A DNA stretch of 64,000 bases from Yponomeuta sedellus (Eukaryota > Arthropoda > Insecta > Lepidoptera > Yponomeutidae): contig OW203721.1 of NCBI GenBank assembly GCA_934045075.1, forward strand, positions 17,901,214-17,965,213, given 5' to 3'. This document shows, in pieces, positions 1 to 14,300 of the stretch; position 1 is the first letter of the stretch; each line of letters begins with the position of its first letter. Both the position numbers and the translations under genes were made by a program. Under the pieces are notes generated by a model, which saw nothing but the letters and a program-made list of their open reading frames with translations, searched no databases and had not been told where the DNA came from.

Positions 1-65
1 TCTGTGTATGTGTGTGTGTGTGAGGGTGTGTCAGGGTGTGTCCGCGTGTGTGTGTGTGTGTGTGT
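1..65. repeat. TG/GT microsatellite
   Basis: Imperfect (TG)n tract with scattered A and C interruptions. Simple repeat; the left edge lies outside the window. Confidence 0.9.
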
Positions 66-1069
66 TTGATTGATATAATATTATTTTAGCTGCTCTAATA
101 ATGCTTCACTTTCATCATAATTTAATCTATGCAACCATTTTACTATAGTTTTTTTACATTCGTAATAAGTATAATCGTAAATTTTAATTTGCGATTATTT
201 ATTTGTTTATTTATTTTATTATATAAGAAAGAGGATTGCGCATTATACTTTACTGACCAATCAAAATGGTGTTGGCGTCATATTCTAGTATGTAAGTAAA
301 AAACGACAAAGAAAATGACCCTTGCGCACCGCATGACTAGTCTTACATAGGCAACATAGAGCCTCGTCGTATACCTAGGTACCTACGGCATAATATTATA
401 AGTAGACTTTATCCACAGTACAAATAAAGTGATACTACCTATATTCACAGGTCCATAGGTGGCTATATTTTCTTATATTAGCCATCCCGGTTGGTGATTA
501 AAGTTGGTGTATTCTAGCCAAATTCAATGCTTATTTAGGCTCCCAACTTTACCCACCAACCGGCTTTTGATTTAAAACAGTACCTACTAGAAAGGATCTA
601 TAATCCGCCAGGCAGGTAGGTACATATTGGTAAAGACTACTTTTTTCGGGATAGATACCTACCTGATTGTATGAGTGTGCTGTATACACGCTCCGAGGGC
701 GAACGGGAATATTAACATCTTTACGAAAATCTGCACTAGCCATTTTATCACTTCTTCAACTTAAAACTGATTAAGCTATTTACTATTTTTCAAAATACAT
801 GAACAACAGTGACCAAGTACACTGGAAAATACTACATAATATAAATTATACTTTACGAATGTGGGTTCAGTGGAAAAGTGAAAGAAAAGTCAGTTGTCAT
901 TTATTTTATTCTAAATTCAAAATTCCATTATTTTTCCTTTCATTTCTTTCACTACGAAGGATAAAAAAGTTGACAGACTTCTTATAACAAGTACCTACCT
1001 AACTTCATCCCTTGTTGGGTAAAAAGTGGGTAAAACGTTTTTGATACCATAACTTTCCATCAATATAAA
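66..1069. other. AT-rich intergenic DNA, no gene seen
   Basis: No ORF here has recognisable protein character, and no inverted-repeat element was identified. The short ORFs at about 549-743 (minus) and 799-987 (plus) look like chance. Confidence 0.6.
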
Positions 1070-1309
1070 ATAAGTACTTCGGAGTAGGCTAGGCTAAATC
1101 AGACAACTCAATGCAGTTTAGGATATACGTGGTCGCACCCGTCTGCCTCTGCCACGGAGATCAGTGACGGACCTTCATAGAGTATGTAGATAAGTACTTC
1201 GGAGTAGGCTAGGCTAAATCAGACAACTCAATGCAGTTTAGGATATACGTGGTCGCACCCGTCTGCCTCTGCCACGGAGATCAGTGACGGACCTTCATAG
1301 AGTATGTAG
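1070..1309. repeat. Exact 120-bp tandem duplication (two units)
   Basis: The stretch 1070-1189 is repeated base for base at 1190-1309. The identity starts at the shared ATAAGTACTTC and ends at AGTATGTAG(A). No difference was seen between the units, so the duplication is recent or is an assembly artefact. It lies about 1.1 kb upstream of the SND1 start codon. Confidence 0.93.
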
Positions 1310-2396
1310 AGTAGAGCTAGGTCTACTGAGCACAGGCAAAAAGTCTGATCTTCGTCACCATAGAGAGTGAATAAATCTTTCACTATATAGACTTTATCAT
1401 CATCACTAACCTGCACTAACCTGCCGACTGTACCTACCTCCTAGGACAGCATATCAACATTTTCACCTTAGATCTTTACCAAGTTACGTTATGGGTGACT
1501 TTACAACTAAAAGGTAAAGGTTGACCTGCTTCCCGACGGTGCCTGGATACCTTTGGCAGTCACTATGAAGCCAAAAGTCCGCGACTACAGGAAATAAATA
1601 TACCCTGTAGGACAGAGTTCATCAAATATCACGACTCTGAATCTAATTTGTACAACGGAAACACCTACGTGAGATACGTTCAGAACCTTTTAATTTATTT
1701 GAAGGTTTTTTTCTTTTCTCCCATCTAAAGAAAAGCTATGGTTTTCTATTTTTTTACTATATTTATTGTACTTATTATATCAAAAATTAATTGTACCTTA
1801 TTTCTGAAAATTAATTGTTCAGAAATAATAATATTTTTGTACCTCATTTCTTCGTGATCCGGGCTTCGTATTTTATACTTTTGGAATGATCGTCCGATGT
1901 GGACAACGGTATTACCAGCACAAGGAAAAAATAATACCGTTTTTGCAAAAAAATAATTATTGCCTAATTTTCTTTTATATTTTTTATAGTTTTCACCAAA
2001 AATATAATTGTTATTATTTCTCAGGCAGAGAAGAAAAAATTAAAATATATTTTTTATCACATAGTATGTAGCATACCAGGACGAGTAAATTAAGGGTAAA
2101 TTCCATTAACCTTACAAATTATCTATAATCAATGGAAATGTTTTGAACGCTTTTACCAAATTATGAATTTTAATTTATTGTTATAATAATAATTTAATGC
2201 TTTAGTTCAGCTTAGAAAATTTAGTGAGTGGTTTCATATTTTGTGAAACGGAAATACCAACGACAGCGGCCCGCCACGTTTCGCTCGTTTTTGCCATTTT
2301 CTACCAAGTTGTCGTATCGTGTCGGACGACGTTCATTGCGACTACAATTTCTTGAAATCTTACGAATTTATACCTTACCAAGTGATCAATTGCAAA
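1310..2396 (+). other. Upstream region and 5' UTR of SND1
   Basis: No separate gene was recognised. The stretch directly before the ATG at 2397 (about 2260-2396) is less AT-rich and is probably promoter plus 5' UTR. No convincing TATA box was found, as is usual for a housekeeping gene. The transcription start cannot be placed from sequence alone. Confidence 0.45.
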
Positions 2397-5300
2397 ATGA
2401 GTGCACCACCCGCAGCCGTACAATACAAAATTGGTATTGTTAAACAGGTAAGCCACGAATACAACTTTTTCATTTATGATTACTGTCGGGTTCCATTGCG
2501 TAGCCTCGTGCCGCTCCCGTATAGTTTGCCCTGTTGGCACCCAGCATCGCCTGCGAGTCGCATGCTATGCTTGCTTGTAGCCCCTATACTATTTTCAGTC
2601 TACTCTTTTCATACGTGATGAGTAAAATTTTACGAAGCATCTGATCGAATCGTTTTGAACAGCTGGTTTCGATGGTAAAAGGAACCGATACGCGTTCCGA
2701 CTGAGAATCTGTTAGATGCGGCTTAGAAGTGGTAGTTTGTTAGTGCTCTTTAAAATGGTGTGGTGTATGGGATATCTAAAGGTGTGGTCTATTTTTAGGT
2801 ATTGTCGGGCGATACTATTGTGATTAGGAAGCAGCCGAAAGGCGGCCCTCCGCCCGAGAAGGTGATTGCTCTGTCTGGCATCACCGCGCCTAAGCTCGCA
2901 CGTCAAAGGACTGCTAACAGGTATTTCTCTCTTGCTTGATTACCAACAACCAATACACAAATCCCACACAAACCTTATTGACATTTTCATTCAAAAAATG
3001 CATATTATTTTCTAACATCACAGTGCCCTCATTAAGTTTTTGGGACAAGATTGTGCACTTGTTAGTGCTGTGTCTATTGTCATTGCAGCACCCCTTAGCA
3101 CTCTGTGTTCAGTCATGATATACCCCTTGCATCATAGGATGAGCTTGCCTGCTTTGGCTTAGGGGTGCACTCTGACTGGGTACCACCAATGGGGAATCAA
3201 GTGGGTTATCCCTACACCAGTATGGTTTAGTGCCAACTCTAGGGTGATGGGTTACTGCGTACCTGCATTGGGATCTGCTGTGGCAATCGCTTTTCACAGA
3301 TATTGGAAATTTACTATAGTAATGCAAAATTGCTTCAATACTTCTGTAATGTCTTGTTAAATGTTTCATGTGCAATAAAGTATAATAATAATAATACTTT
3401 CCATTTTTAAAGCTCTAGGTCACCCAAAAAATGCTGATGATGTTTAATTAATTTGAATCCAATAAAATTCTGGATCAAATGCATAAGTAGAACTAAAAAT
3501 GTATTGTTTCTAACAGTATAAATATGTAAAATAAATTAACATTCTATTCTATTCAAAAGCTGTCATTGCCATTCTTAGATAATAATTTTTATGCTGGGTC
3601 CAATACAACATGCCTTGCGAAGTTTTACAAAAATTTAACTACTTTTGTGCCTACCTAAATGCAATGCAAGTCTGTTCAATCTTTAAATACATCCCGGACA
3701 CTACAGTCTGACCCATCACATAGGTAGATGTTGTGACTAGACACAAAAATTTACCTAGATTAATAAAAAGGCACATTATTATAAAATAGATAAGGGGAAA
3801 TATTCCAATCATTTGCAAGAAAGAACACAGTGGTATGTGACATAACAACTGATTGATTACAGTGATGCCCATTTAGATTATTAGTCTGTCTCAAATTCCT
3901 TAACATTAGCCTGAACATAAAACAGCTTATTTGTGCTCAGCGAAATATGAAGTGTTTTGTAAGAAGTCTCAGCTCCGACTTCAGAGTCGAGTTACAAAAG
4001 TCAATGCCTCTGCAAATAGACTAAAAAGTTGTTTATCAGTCTATTGTTTACCTAGCACTGTTGCCATGGCATTGCGAACAATTTTTTTATTTGAGCTTGA
4101 TTGAAATAGATTGCTTGTTATTCAATCACTTTTAAGACTGGATGGAGCCAATCATTTATTTTCCTTTCTCCTTGTGCGAAACTTAATCACTACCAATTAC
4201 TAATATATTTGCTTTCTTTCAGTGATGTAGAGTCAAAAGATGAGCCTTTCGCATGGGAGGCTAGGGAGTTTCTCAGAAAGAAGTTAGTTGGCAAAGAAGT
4301 TATCTTTACTTCTGAAAAACCCCCAAACTCTGCAACTAGAGAGTATGGACACGTCTGGGCTGGCAAAGACCCAACTAAAGACGAAGATGTCACTGAGGCC
4401 CTTTTAGCTGAAGGTCTTGCAAAGGTCAGGGACAGCGGCAGGAACATCCCACAACTCAAGAGATTGGTTGACATTGAAGAGATTGCCAAGTCGCAAGGAA
4501 AAGGCATTTGGGGAACAGATCTTCAGGTAAAACTTGCTACTGTTACCTGACAAAAAATCTGTGGCAAATGCAAAATATTGGTCTTATTTATAAAAGCACT
4601 CAATAATCGCTGAATAAACAAGTAGACTTATCGAACGATTATTTGATCTGCCTCTGAGAGGTGTTTTAGAGGAATCATGTTTTTGTAAAGAAGACTATAT
4701 CTTTACCTATATTCTTTTCCATCTTAGGCACATGTACGAGATATCAAATGGAGTGTCGAGAATCCCAAGCAGTTTGTGAACAAAATCAATGGACAACCAT
4801 TGAAGGCAATCATTGAATATGTCAGAGATGGATCAACAGTCCGTGTCTGCTTGCTGCCTGACTTCTACCAAGTCACACTTATGCTGTCTGGCATTAGGGT
4901 GAGTTTATTTTAAAATCTCTTCTAGTCTTAATCAAAGACCTGGGGGGTAATTCTCTAAAGATAAAAGTGTAACGAGAGAAGTTATAGTTATATTGATGCC
5001 TCAGTTATGACACACTAGTGTTTGTGATTTGAAACGATAGTAGAATTATGACTTATTGAAAAGAATTCTATCTGCATGTGTGGAATGGTTGAAGATATTG
5101 TGGAGTAACCTGAGTTAGAAAAAACGCCAATTTACTCTTGTGATAACTTAACCAAGAAAAGACAAATCCAAATTAATGTAGTTTGCAATTTGCAATTAGC
5201 CTGCAATTTAATGCAGTTGTAAAACTTAGTTTTTTTAAGGTTTTTAAATTAAAAAGTTATAATTTTGTAACATAGTTTTGAAAAGAATAAATGTGGAGTT

Positions 5301-8300
5301 TCTTTGTCCACATAATCTATTAATTGTGAAACTAAGAACTTTAATGTTTATTAAGTAAACATTTTGTTGTTATAGTGAATAATATGCTTTTGACTTTTTT
5401 GATGTTAAAATTCCAATTCTTAACGCAGTGTCCAGCGGTTAAGCAAGACGGGGACTCGGAGCCGTTCGCCGAGGAAGCACGCTATTTCCTCGAGTCCCGG
5501 CTACTCCAAAAAGACGTAGAAGTGATCCTTGAGTCCGTGAACAATAACAACTTCGTGGGGACAATCGTGCACCCTCAGGGCAACATAGCCGAGGCGCTGC
5601 TGCGACAGGGCTTTGCCAAGTGCGTGGACTGGTCCCTCGCCGTCATGAAGTCAGGTTCGTTACACAGATTAAACTAGGCCAATGGTGTGCATAGCTTTTT
5701 ATCTTCATTGTAGAGCTTGCCTATTGATTGATTTTATTAATAAAATACACAATATGGCGAGCGAATTTGGGTGGAGGGGCTGGTAAGGAACGTCTCAGGC
5801 ATTATTTATGTCATTATTTTTTTAAACAATCAATAGTGATAGGGAAATCAATCGTTAATTCCGCTCAGACTCCGGTAACTTCGCTGTTTTTCCTGGAAAA
5901 CCTATTGTAAGTTTGCGTAGGCAGAAGTCAAATCCCAATAAAACCCGGCGTGCAATAGCAATTACCTTCGAAGACACCTAGGAATAGGCATGACGAAAGA
6001 TTTTAAATTCTCTTCCATAAGGTGGGGACACATTATTTACAAATAAACCTATGTAATAAACACACATAAATTCAGTAATAAACGAAAGTTTAACGAAGGT
6101 TAAAGCCATTTTTCTAAAATTATTTAAATCTGCGGGAAAACAGCTTGCTGTGTCGTGGCGTCGAATCTGACGTAACGCCACATCGTAATCACAAGAAGTC
6201 TCAACAAAGCACGGGTGAAGTTTACTAATGTCAACCTAAGCGTGACGACATGCGGTGTGATGGGTTTTAAGTCAAAATGGCTGAAAGCAGTATTATAATC
6301 TTTTATTTTATTGAAAATATTGGTAATCTCTTTTTTTCCTACAAAACGAAATCAGCGTTTTAAACCCTTGTAATATATACTTTCCCCTAATATCGTTAAA
6401 TCTTTGATTATTTGATACTGTCGTCACGCCAATTGATAAACGTAAGACCCCAGAGAAACAAGTCAAATAATATGATCCCGGTTCACAGTTATCAAACACC
6501 TGAAACGGTTCTCTGATTTTTTTTAATATAATTTTGTTAAAAGGTATTCTGAGAATAGGTCGTAGGTTAATTGATATGGCAATACAACTTTAGGGGGGAA
6601 TGCTAGTGAAACTATAAAAATAGCATTTAATAAAAAAAATCGGGCCTCTAGGGGTTCCTAAATATGCGTACAATTAAGTTACTCTGGCAAGAGCTGGATG
6701 AGAGTAGCCTAGGACCTTGCTCAGTGGCGTGCAATGGGAGAGGCCTATGTCCAGCAGTGGACAACCGTAAGCCGATGATGATGATGATGAAGTTACTCTA
6801 ATGATAAATAAACATATTAGATCGTTTTTACATTAAATTCTGAAAAGGGTGTAGAATTGTAGATGTATTAAAACATTATCTCATGGTATAACTGTAATAT
6901 TAAACGTTATGACGTAATAGCTTTAGTCTGATTTGTACAATGCGTTTTTTACTATGTGACTAGATTGATTTTCGACAGGTCACGTCATTAAAACTATTGG
7001 TGGTAGAGAAAAATATAGTCACGTTAATTTCATTAAAGATCCTTTAAATTAATAACTACTTAAAGCTATCATTCGGGTCAACTTCTAGGTATATTATTTA
7101 ATAAGTACGTGTGCAGTTATTGTACCCGCTCTAGCATTAATTTATCAATCATAAGCAGCTATTTTGTATGGGTGTGTGGCTATAGGTTAAAGAGAAAGAG
7201 AGAGAGAGTCAAAACTATCATAACAAAATGATATGTATGTGTCGTAAGGCACTTAGGATTTCAAATAAGTATATCTATTATGTAGAGTATATCAAACAAC
7301 ACAAAAAAAAATCGGTAACTGTTTCAGTTCAACTTTCACTTTCTACTTGTTACGTATATCAATCAGTTACCCTAACTGGTTGCGTAACTTTCAAAATGCA
7401 GTTCCATTCTTATCTTGGTTTAAAACAATAAAATTACACTTGATTAGAAACTAAACCGAGCTAAAAAGAATTAATCATGGAAAATATTTTTTAGGGTTTA
7501 GTAGTCAACAAGGAACCCTTACAGGTTTATCCTTAAAACCATTTATCGATTTAGGTTTCGTTTGCGAAATATTAAGGTTGAAAATACATTTTAGACGCCC
7601 GACTTTTTCTCGGTTTAACGGTTGATTGTTGAAAGATGATAAAAAAGCCTTTAACAATAAATATAATTGAAAGACAACTGTGTTTCTAGATATATAAAAA
7701 CTGTTAAATAACTACTTATTTGACATTTGTAGTTTTTTTGCCTACAAACTCTTTGTTACGGATGGAACCTCCATTTCTCTGTTATTCATTCCGTTCAACA
7801 ATCACTTATCGATTGTTTTATCGTCTTTTAGCTAGAACGCGGACAGATGGACAAACAGACAGACAAACGGACAGAACGAAACTATTAAAAGTTTACTGTT
7901 GCGTTCAATTCTCTTCGCTTCTCGCTTCGCCTCTTGGCTTTCACTCCAACTCATCCTATGCTAGTCTTGTACAATGCACCTCTTCGGATTTGGTTTATGT
8001 CGAATAATGTGGTTTTGCTAGGGATAAAGGCCAGAGTATTACCCTAATCAGCATGCATCTCTTCGCAGGGGCCATCAACCTTCGCCAAGCCGAGCGGGCC
8101 GCCAAAGACGCCAAGCTGCGCATCTGGACTAACTTCACGAGCAACGCACCTGTCATCGCCGCTAAGGTACACAAATAGTGTTAATATAACTGTTTGTAGT
8201 TAGAAATGTAATAGTACAAAGTACTCACCGGTATCCCTCAAACCCCTCAGAAATGTTGTTCAATGTAGACTTTTAGTCCGGATCTACTTACGGGTGTTGT

Positions 8301-11300
8301 TATATCGGAATAGTCCGACCAGGTTTCGCTCCGATTCGCAGAGCTTAACCATGGTGAGCAGAGACGGAGCTCGCGTCGTCGGTTGCTCGTCGTAACACTA
8401 CGGGCAAGCGCGCGCGCGCGTCGCGCCCGCCCGCGCCGAGATAGGTGGGGCGGGTGCCGACACTGGCTGCGAATATGGATGAGCTTGAATTGAAGATTTA
8501 TGCGAAAGTGATATTTTGTGGCCGGGCCCTAGAGTCTAATACCTAAATAATTTTTCAATAGAATGATTAAGCACGACAATGATTGTTGTTTGCCTAAATT
8601 TGGTAGTCTACGAAACATAGCAGTACAATGTCATTTCAGCGGTATAACCCGCGCAAATTAAATATGCATCTCTAGAGAAGAAGGTCTCCGAGTTAGAGTC
8701 TATAGGCGCCGAGTTAAGTAGCACGGGTTATACCATTGCAATGCAATTGGTTACTAGACTACCGATAGTGTGAATGAAACCACAATTACGGGACTAATAT
8801 GACTATTGAATAATTATGGATTTTAGAGACTAGCCCCCCTGAACATTTGCGAAAGAGATATTTTGAGAAAATACATTTCTGTGCTTTTCGCGTCATCAAG
8901 ACATTTTGCGAAAGTATTTTTAAGACATTTTGCATCAATGTGACTTTTGGGAAAATACCCGTCAAAGAGACATTTGGAGGATAGGCGATGGACCGTAGAG
9001 GGAACTCTATCTACGCGATAGACATCATGTAAGAAAAATTTTAAGACAATTTGCGAATAAGACATTGTCCTAGGCACAGTTTCTACAGGTTATTTCGAAA
9101 ATATGCAATACATTAAACACCCCAATTAGAGTAAACATAGTGATTATTTTCTCTGTGATTAGAGTTTGTGCTAGGCCACAATTTTTGTTTATTTAATTTT
9201 TTCTCAGATATTTATTTTTCGAAACATAAGGGCTTATAAAATTTTATGATTTTTCAGCTTCACGCGTCCTAACAATGTCGCAGGCTTTAATAAAATATTT
9301 TGCTAAATTGAAAACGCTATACTATTTAAACACATACACAACAATTATCCACAAAAAATCATAATTAATGATTTCTCACAAAATACCAAGTTTAACAAAA
9401 AAAAATATTTGACGATGAGAGAGTAAAGACAATTAAATTAAAATATACTACAATCATAAAATTTATTCTGTCTTCAACAAACATGTTTTAGGTAATAAGC
9501 ATATTTTCAATTAATGTGTACCATGGTAGTCACGTACAAACGTTGTTATCCGTTCACTTGTCGGACAGGACAAGGAATTCACCGCCACGGTCCTGGAAGT
9601 GGTGAACGGCGACGCGTTGGTGGTCAAACTGCCGAACAACACGCAAAAGAAGATCTTCCTCGCAAGCATCCGCCCCCCGCGCGAGAAGTGAGTACTGTCT
9701 GTATTGTCTAGTGATTACGCTTCACTAGTAACTTCTTGACAGGGCATCCATTAGGATTCCCTGCCAAGAAGTTAGAGACAAGCGTTGTCGATGGGGGTAA
9801 TGAACTTAAAACCTTAGATTATACAGAGTGTGGAGTTAGTCTATGTTCCAGGCATTAAAAATGACTCCATTGTGTCACAGTAGCTCCGTTTAGGACTCAA
9901 CGAAACTACATTAAAGTACTTGGCACATTCAATCTCAGATGTTAAACTTTGGTCTAAAGCTGGGAACTGACCATTGTTACGAGGTGTAATGTAACATTAG
10001 AGTGTAGGTCTAAACTGCTGCACATTCGCTGATTTCCTCGTTACACTACGTACTGACAGCATGAATGCTCGCTGTGTAAAATGAAAGCTGGGAACCCTAG
10101 GTACAAGCGTACTTATTGCTTCTGTTTTGCGTGCGATAAAACGGTAAGGTGGGCACTAGCTGATAGTGCAAAGTAATATTCACTGAGCCCAAAAGGAGGG
10201 TAATGGTCGTATGTAGGTCCGCCCCCTGATAACTCGTAACAAAAGGTCAATTTTGACAAAAAAAATTCAATCGTTTCGTCGTGTTTGCGGGAGTGTCATA
10301 GGCTACATGAAATTAGCCTAAATCCAACAAAAAAGTTCAAAATCGCTAAAACGACAAAAATAAAAATTCTATAGAGCAGGCGTGCTCTGAGCTGAGTTTT
10401 TTTTTACCTCCCATTAGGTAAAGGGACTACCCGGCTACTCCCGTGTCGCCCCTTCTGTAATAACTGCCGTGTTCCATAATAAAAATTGTATACCAAAAAA
10501 ATTTAAACAATAAAACGGTTACATCCAGTTTATTAAATCATTCTAAAACTGCGAACAACTCGACGCAGGAACAGCCCCGACGAAGAAGGCAAGCAGTCGC
10601 CGCGGCCGAAAGGCTTCAAGCCGCTTTACGACATCCCGTGGATGTTCGAGGCGCGTGAATCGCTGCGGAAGAAGCTGGTCGGCAAGAAGGTCAACGTCAT
10701 CGTGGACTACATCCAGCCCGCGAAGGATAACTTCCCAGAGAAGACCTGCACCACCGTGCTGGCCGGAGGAGTGTAAGTCACTCTTACTAGTGTTTTCTTC
10801 TGTGCTTATATTTATTGAAAGATCTTGGACTTGGTCTTTGCATCCTTCAAAACTGGAAACATTATGCTAATTTATAAATAGAAATCGTCACTACAACGAA
10901 GAAAAACCGTAACCCACATGAAAAAGGCAAAATTAATCAAAATCTAATTCAAAAACAAAAATTGCTACAAAATAACATTTTTTTTAAAATAAGTACTATT
11001 TGTTTAAAGGATGATGGGCACAAATGTATGGAACCTGGTCCTGGCACCAATCGGAATGAGTAATACGTCGTTGGAAAGGTATTTTTTTGTAGAATAAGAA
11101 TAATCGAAGCGCTAGTCCCGATTTTCTGTCCAATTTGAGTAATCATACGTTAAAAGTTTTTTTTTATTTAATTTTTTTTCTGTTGTTTTAATTCTTTTTG
11201 ATATTTTTTCGACATTGTATATCGATTTTAATTACAAATGATCAGCATTGATTATTATATTATCATTGTTTGTTTATTATCGAAGTAAATAAAACAAGTT

Positions 11301-14300
11301 CAGAGTAAGTTTTATCGTTTAATGTGTTTCATCCATGATAATGTTATTTAAAAATAGTGCTGGTTCAGTAAAGCCTTCATGTCTAGCATATCCTAAATAC
11401 CACACAATAGATATAATATGCGCACAGGAACCTATCGTGCGGCGTCCTGTCAAACATGTGCAATAATGTTGTAATATGTTTCTACTATTTCTGTCTAATA
11501 ATATATAGCAAAAATATTGTTTTGATCGTACATGTCGGGACTGTATGCGTGCACGCAACAGCCACGCATCTTCGTGGATCCCATATTCATGGATATCCTC
11601 CAAAGCAGCTTCTCTATAAGTTTCTATAAGATATAAGCCGTTGTTGAGGTGCTCGCTGCAATATGATTTTGCCAGTTTTAACTGATATGTCCCCAATGAC
11701 AGCAAAATCACGTCCTGTTCCCTCAATCGTGGAAAGTCTTGAATGTCATTTGCTTCCAATCTCTGGAAATTGGCTCTTCTGTTGTTTAATCTTTTTGCTT
11801 CTACATAATCATATAACACGTTTGGGGTTTGCCTTCTTTCAACAATTTTTTGTAAAAAAGCTTCTGCGTGTTGGCTATCGACAATAGGCCTGTGGAAGTG
11901 ATTTGTAATTGCTGCTGCAATCATAAAATCCCCGAACATATTAGGCATTGTGTTATTAAAATATTTTTGGCGCAACAGCTTGAAATCTCTTTTGAAACGC
12001 CCGTTAACCACTTCCACTACCCATCGGCACATTGTCACCAGCCGGGAATCATTTGCTTGAGAAGTCGTGAGCTGCGACTCTTCCCGGTTCTTCGTCGGGG
12101 GGACGTGAAATTCGTAGCCACATGCTTCTATATGCTGCAGACTATCCCTGAACCCGCGGTCCAAAATAAATACGTCATTCGGCTGAAGCAATATATGAAG
12201 GGGATTTTCCTCGTCAGTCATTAAGTCACTCATTATCTGCGCATCAGTTTTTGTTGCAGCGTATGGTCCTTTAATATCTATAATGTATCCGTCAGTGGTT
12301 ACGATTAAAAATGGTTTCAACAAGTTTTGGAACTTGTGTAAACTGTAGGATTGCCTCTGAAACAAAAAGTTTGAACTCTTGTATATATAAATATACGTAC
12401 CATCGCAAATAATAATGGCTTTATTGTTGTCTTCATTTCCATACAGTGCTTTTGGAATCCTCAAGTTTCTCTCCAATATAATATCTTCTCTATTCATGTG
12501 ATCCACTCCCAAGTGTCGCACAACGTAGTCAGTGCTAAGACACTCTCGTGCGATGGCCAACTGGCGTTCGAGTTTTCTCCGAGACATGTTAAACAACGTC
12601 GCAAGTCTCGCGTTGGGTTCTCCTGTGCGTAGTTTCGTTAGTAAAATGCCCAAAGTGGTTCTGGGATCTGCACTTCTATTTCTTAATAATGGATTTTGCT
12701 CTAAGATGGCATTAAATTCATCATTAGTACGTCCAGTCCAAAAGTGCATTTCTTCTTCATTCATGCCTCGGTCGCTAAAACGTAATCTGGGTGAGTTTAA
12801 GGCATTTCGCATTAGGTCACAAACATCCCTGAAGTGGGCAGCCGTAAAGTCATGGGAAATGTTGCAATGTTGGGGCAAATCATCCCAATCATTCCCATTA
12901 AGGTGATCGTGACATACTCTGGCACTGTCGGGGATATACAATTTATGTTGAGAAAATACGTGGATTTTAACAACATTTGGAATTCGATGGCGGGTTTCAT
13001 TAGCGCAGCCATGAAAGATACATTGCGTCGCGGTATTAGGTGCTCTCATATATTCAGGAATATGAAGCATTTCTTCTAATTGCGGTTGTAGTTGTTCTTG
13101 CGGTTGTAGTTGTTCTTGCGGTTCTGCTTGTTCTTGCGGCTCCGGCTCAGGTTGAGGGTTTGCATGACCTCTAGTCGCATTTTCGGCTCTTTGCCAGCAT
13201 CGGTAACATACTCTTCGGGTGTTGTCAAACACGACCTGAAAATGATATATGAAAATGTAAGGAAAAGAAAAACAACTTTGGTTTCCGAAAAATACCTAAC
13301 AATATAACGCATTGGGGGTCATTTGTGGGAGGGATTTGTTTTTCTGTCAGAAGGTGTGCGAATCGTCAAATATATGCCACAGATTCACAGATTTCTCAGA
13401 GATCTGGTTGCGGTTTTCTGTAGTTGTGTGTACGAAAACAAGGCATACACACAACCACACAAAACCGCAACCACAGTAATTGGTTGTGGTTTTGTGTAGG
13501 CCTTGTTTTGGTGGTAAATACATCGTGGAAGACGTAAAAGTGAAAAAGGAATCACTTGAATGTTCTTTAAGCGACCAGAATCACTTATCAATTGGTTTTC
13601 ACTTTTACGTCTTCGTTACCTCATTTACTACTAGAATAGATCTGGGATGCAGTTGCACATGATTTCAATTGGTTTCCTTTTATATCGAAGGTTCAGTGAG
13701 GATCGAGTGGAAAAAAAAAGTGCAATAGGTACAAACCTCCAGAGCAGCGTTTTCTCGTATAAATGTTACTAGCTCCACGTGTGTTCTTGTCAAGGCTTCC
13801 GACAGAACGCGTACTTGATATCTGCCTCGGTATAGCCCTCTTCGGCACATTACACAGTTACGGTAACGTTCCATTGCAACGAAACAATCCAATCGTTAAG
13901 CACCCAAGTCCAATATAAAGCCACGGTCAGCAAATAAAACGGGTAACAGAGTCCAAAATGATGCCAAGGTCAAAGTCGATGTGAACAATGAGGAGCGTAA
14001 TAACGTAGCACTTAACACAATATCAGCAAACGACTGACTACCTGCGCAAGCGGCCAAGCGTTCCTCACCCTAACATACCTGCCCCCGCGCCGTGTCCCGG
14101 AGCGCGAGAGGGGTCAAAACCGAATTCCAGCGTTACCCGTGACCGTGAGTGGGAGAGAGAGCGCAATGTCGCTGTCTCGCTCTAATGATTTATGACAGAG
14201 TATGCATAGATGTGATTTTCGTAAAAATCATGAGCATCGGTTGAGTTAAACCAGAGATATGATTTTTTCTAATTTCTATTTAGAGCAAAAAATGGTACTT

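Noticed and set aside
11663..12906. Plus-strand ORFs of 74-124 codons
   Set aside because: Antisense to the intact transposase exon; no family character.
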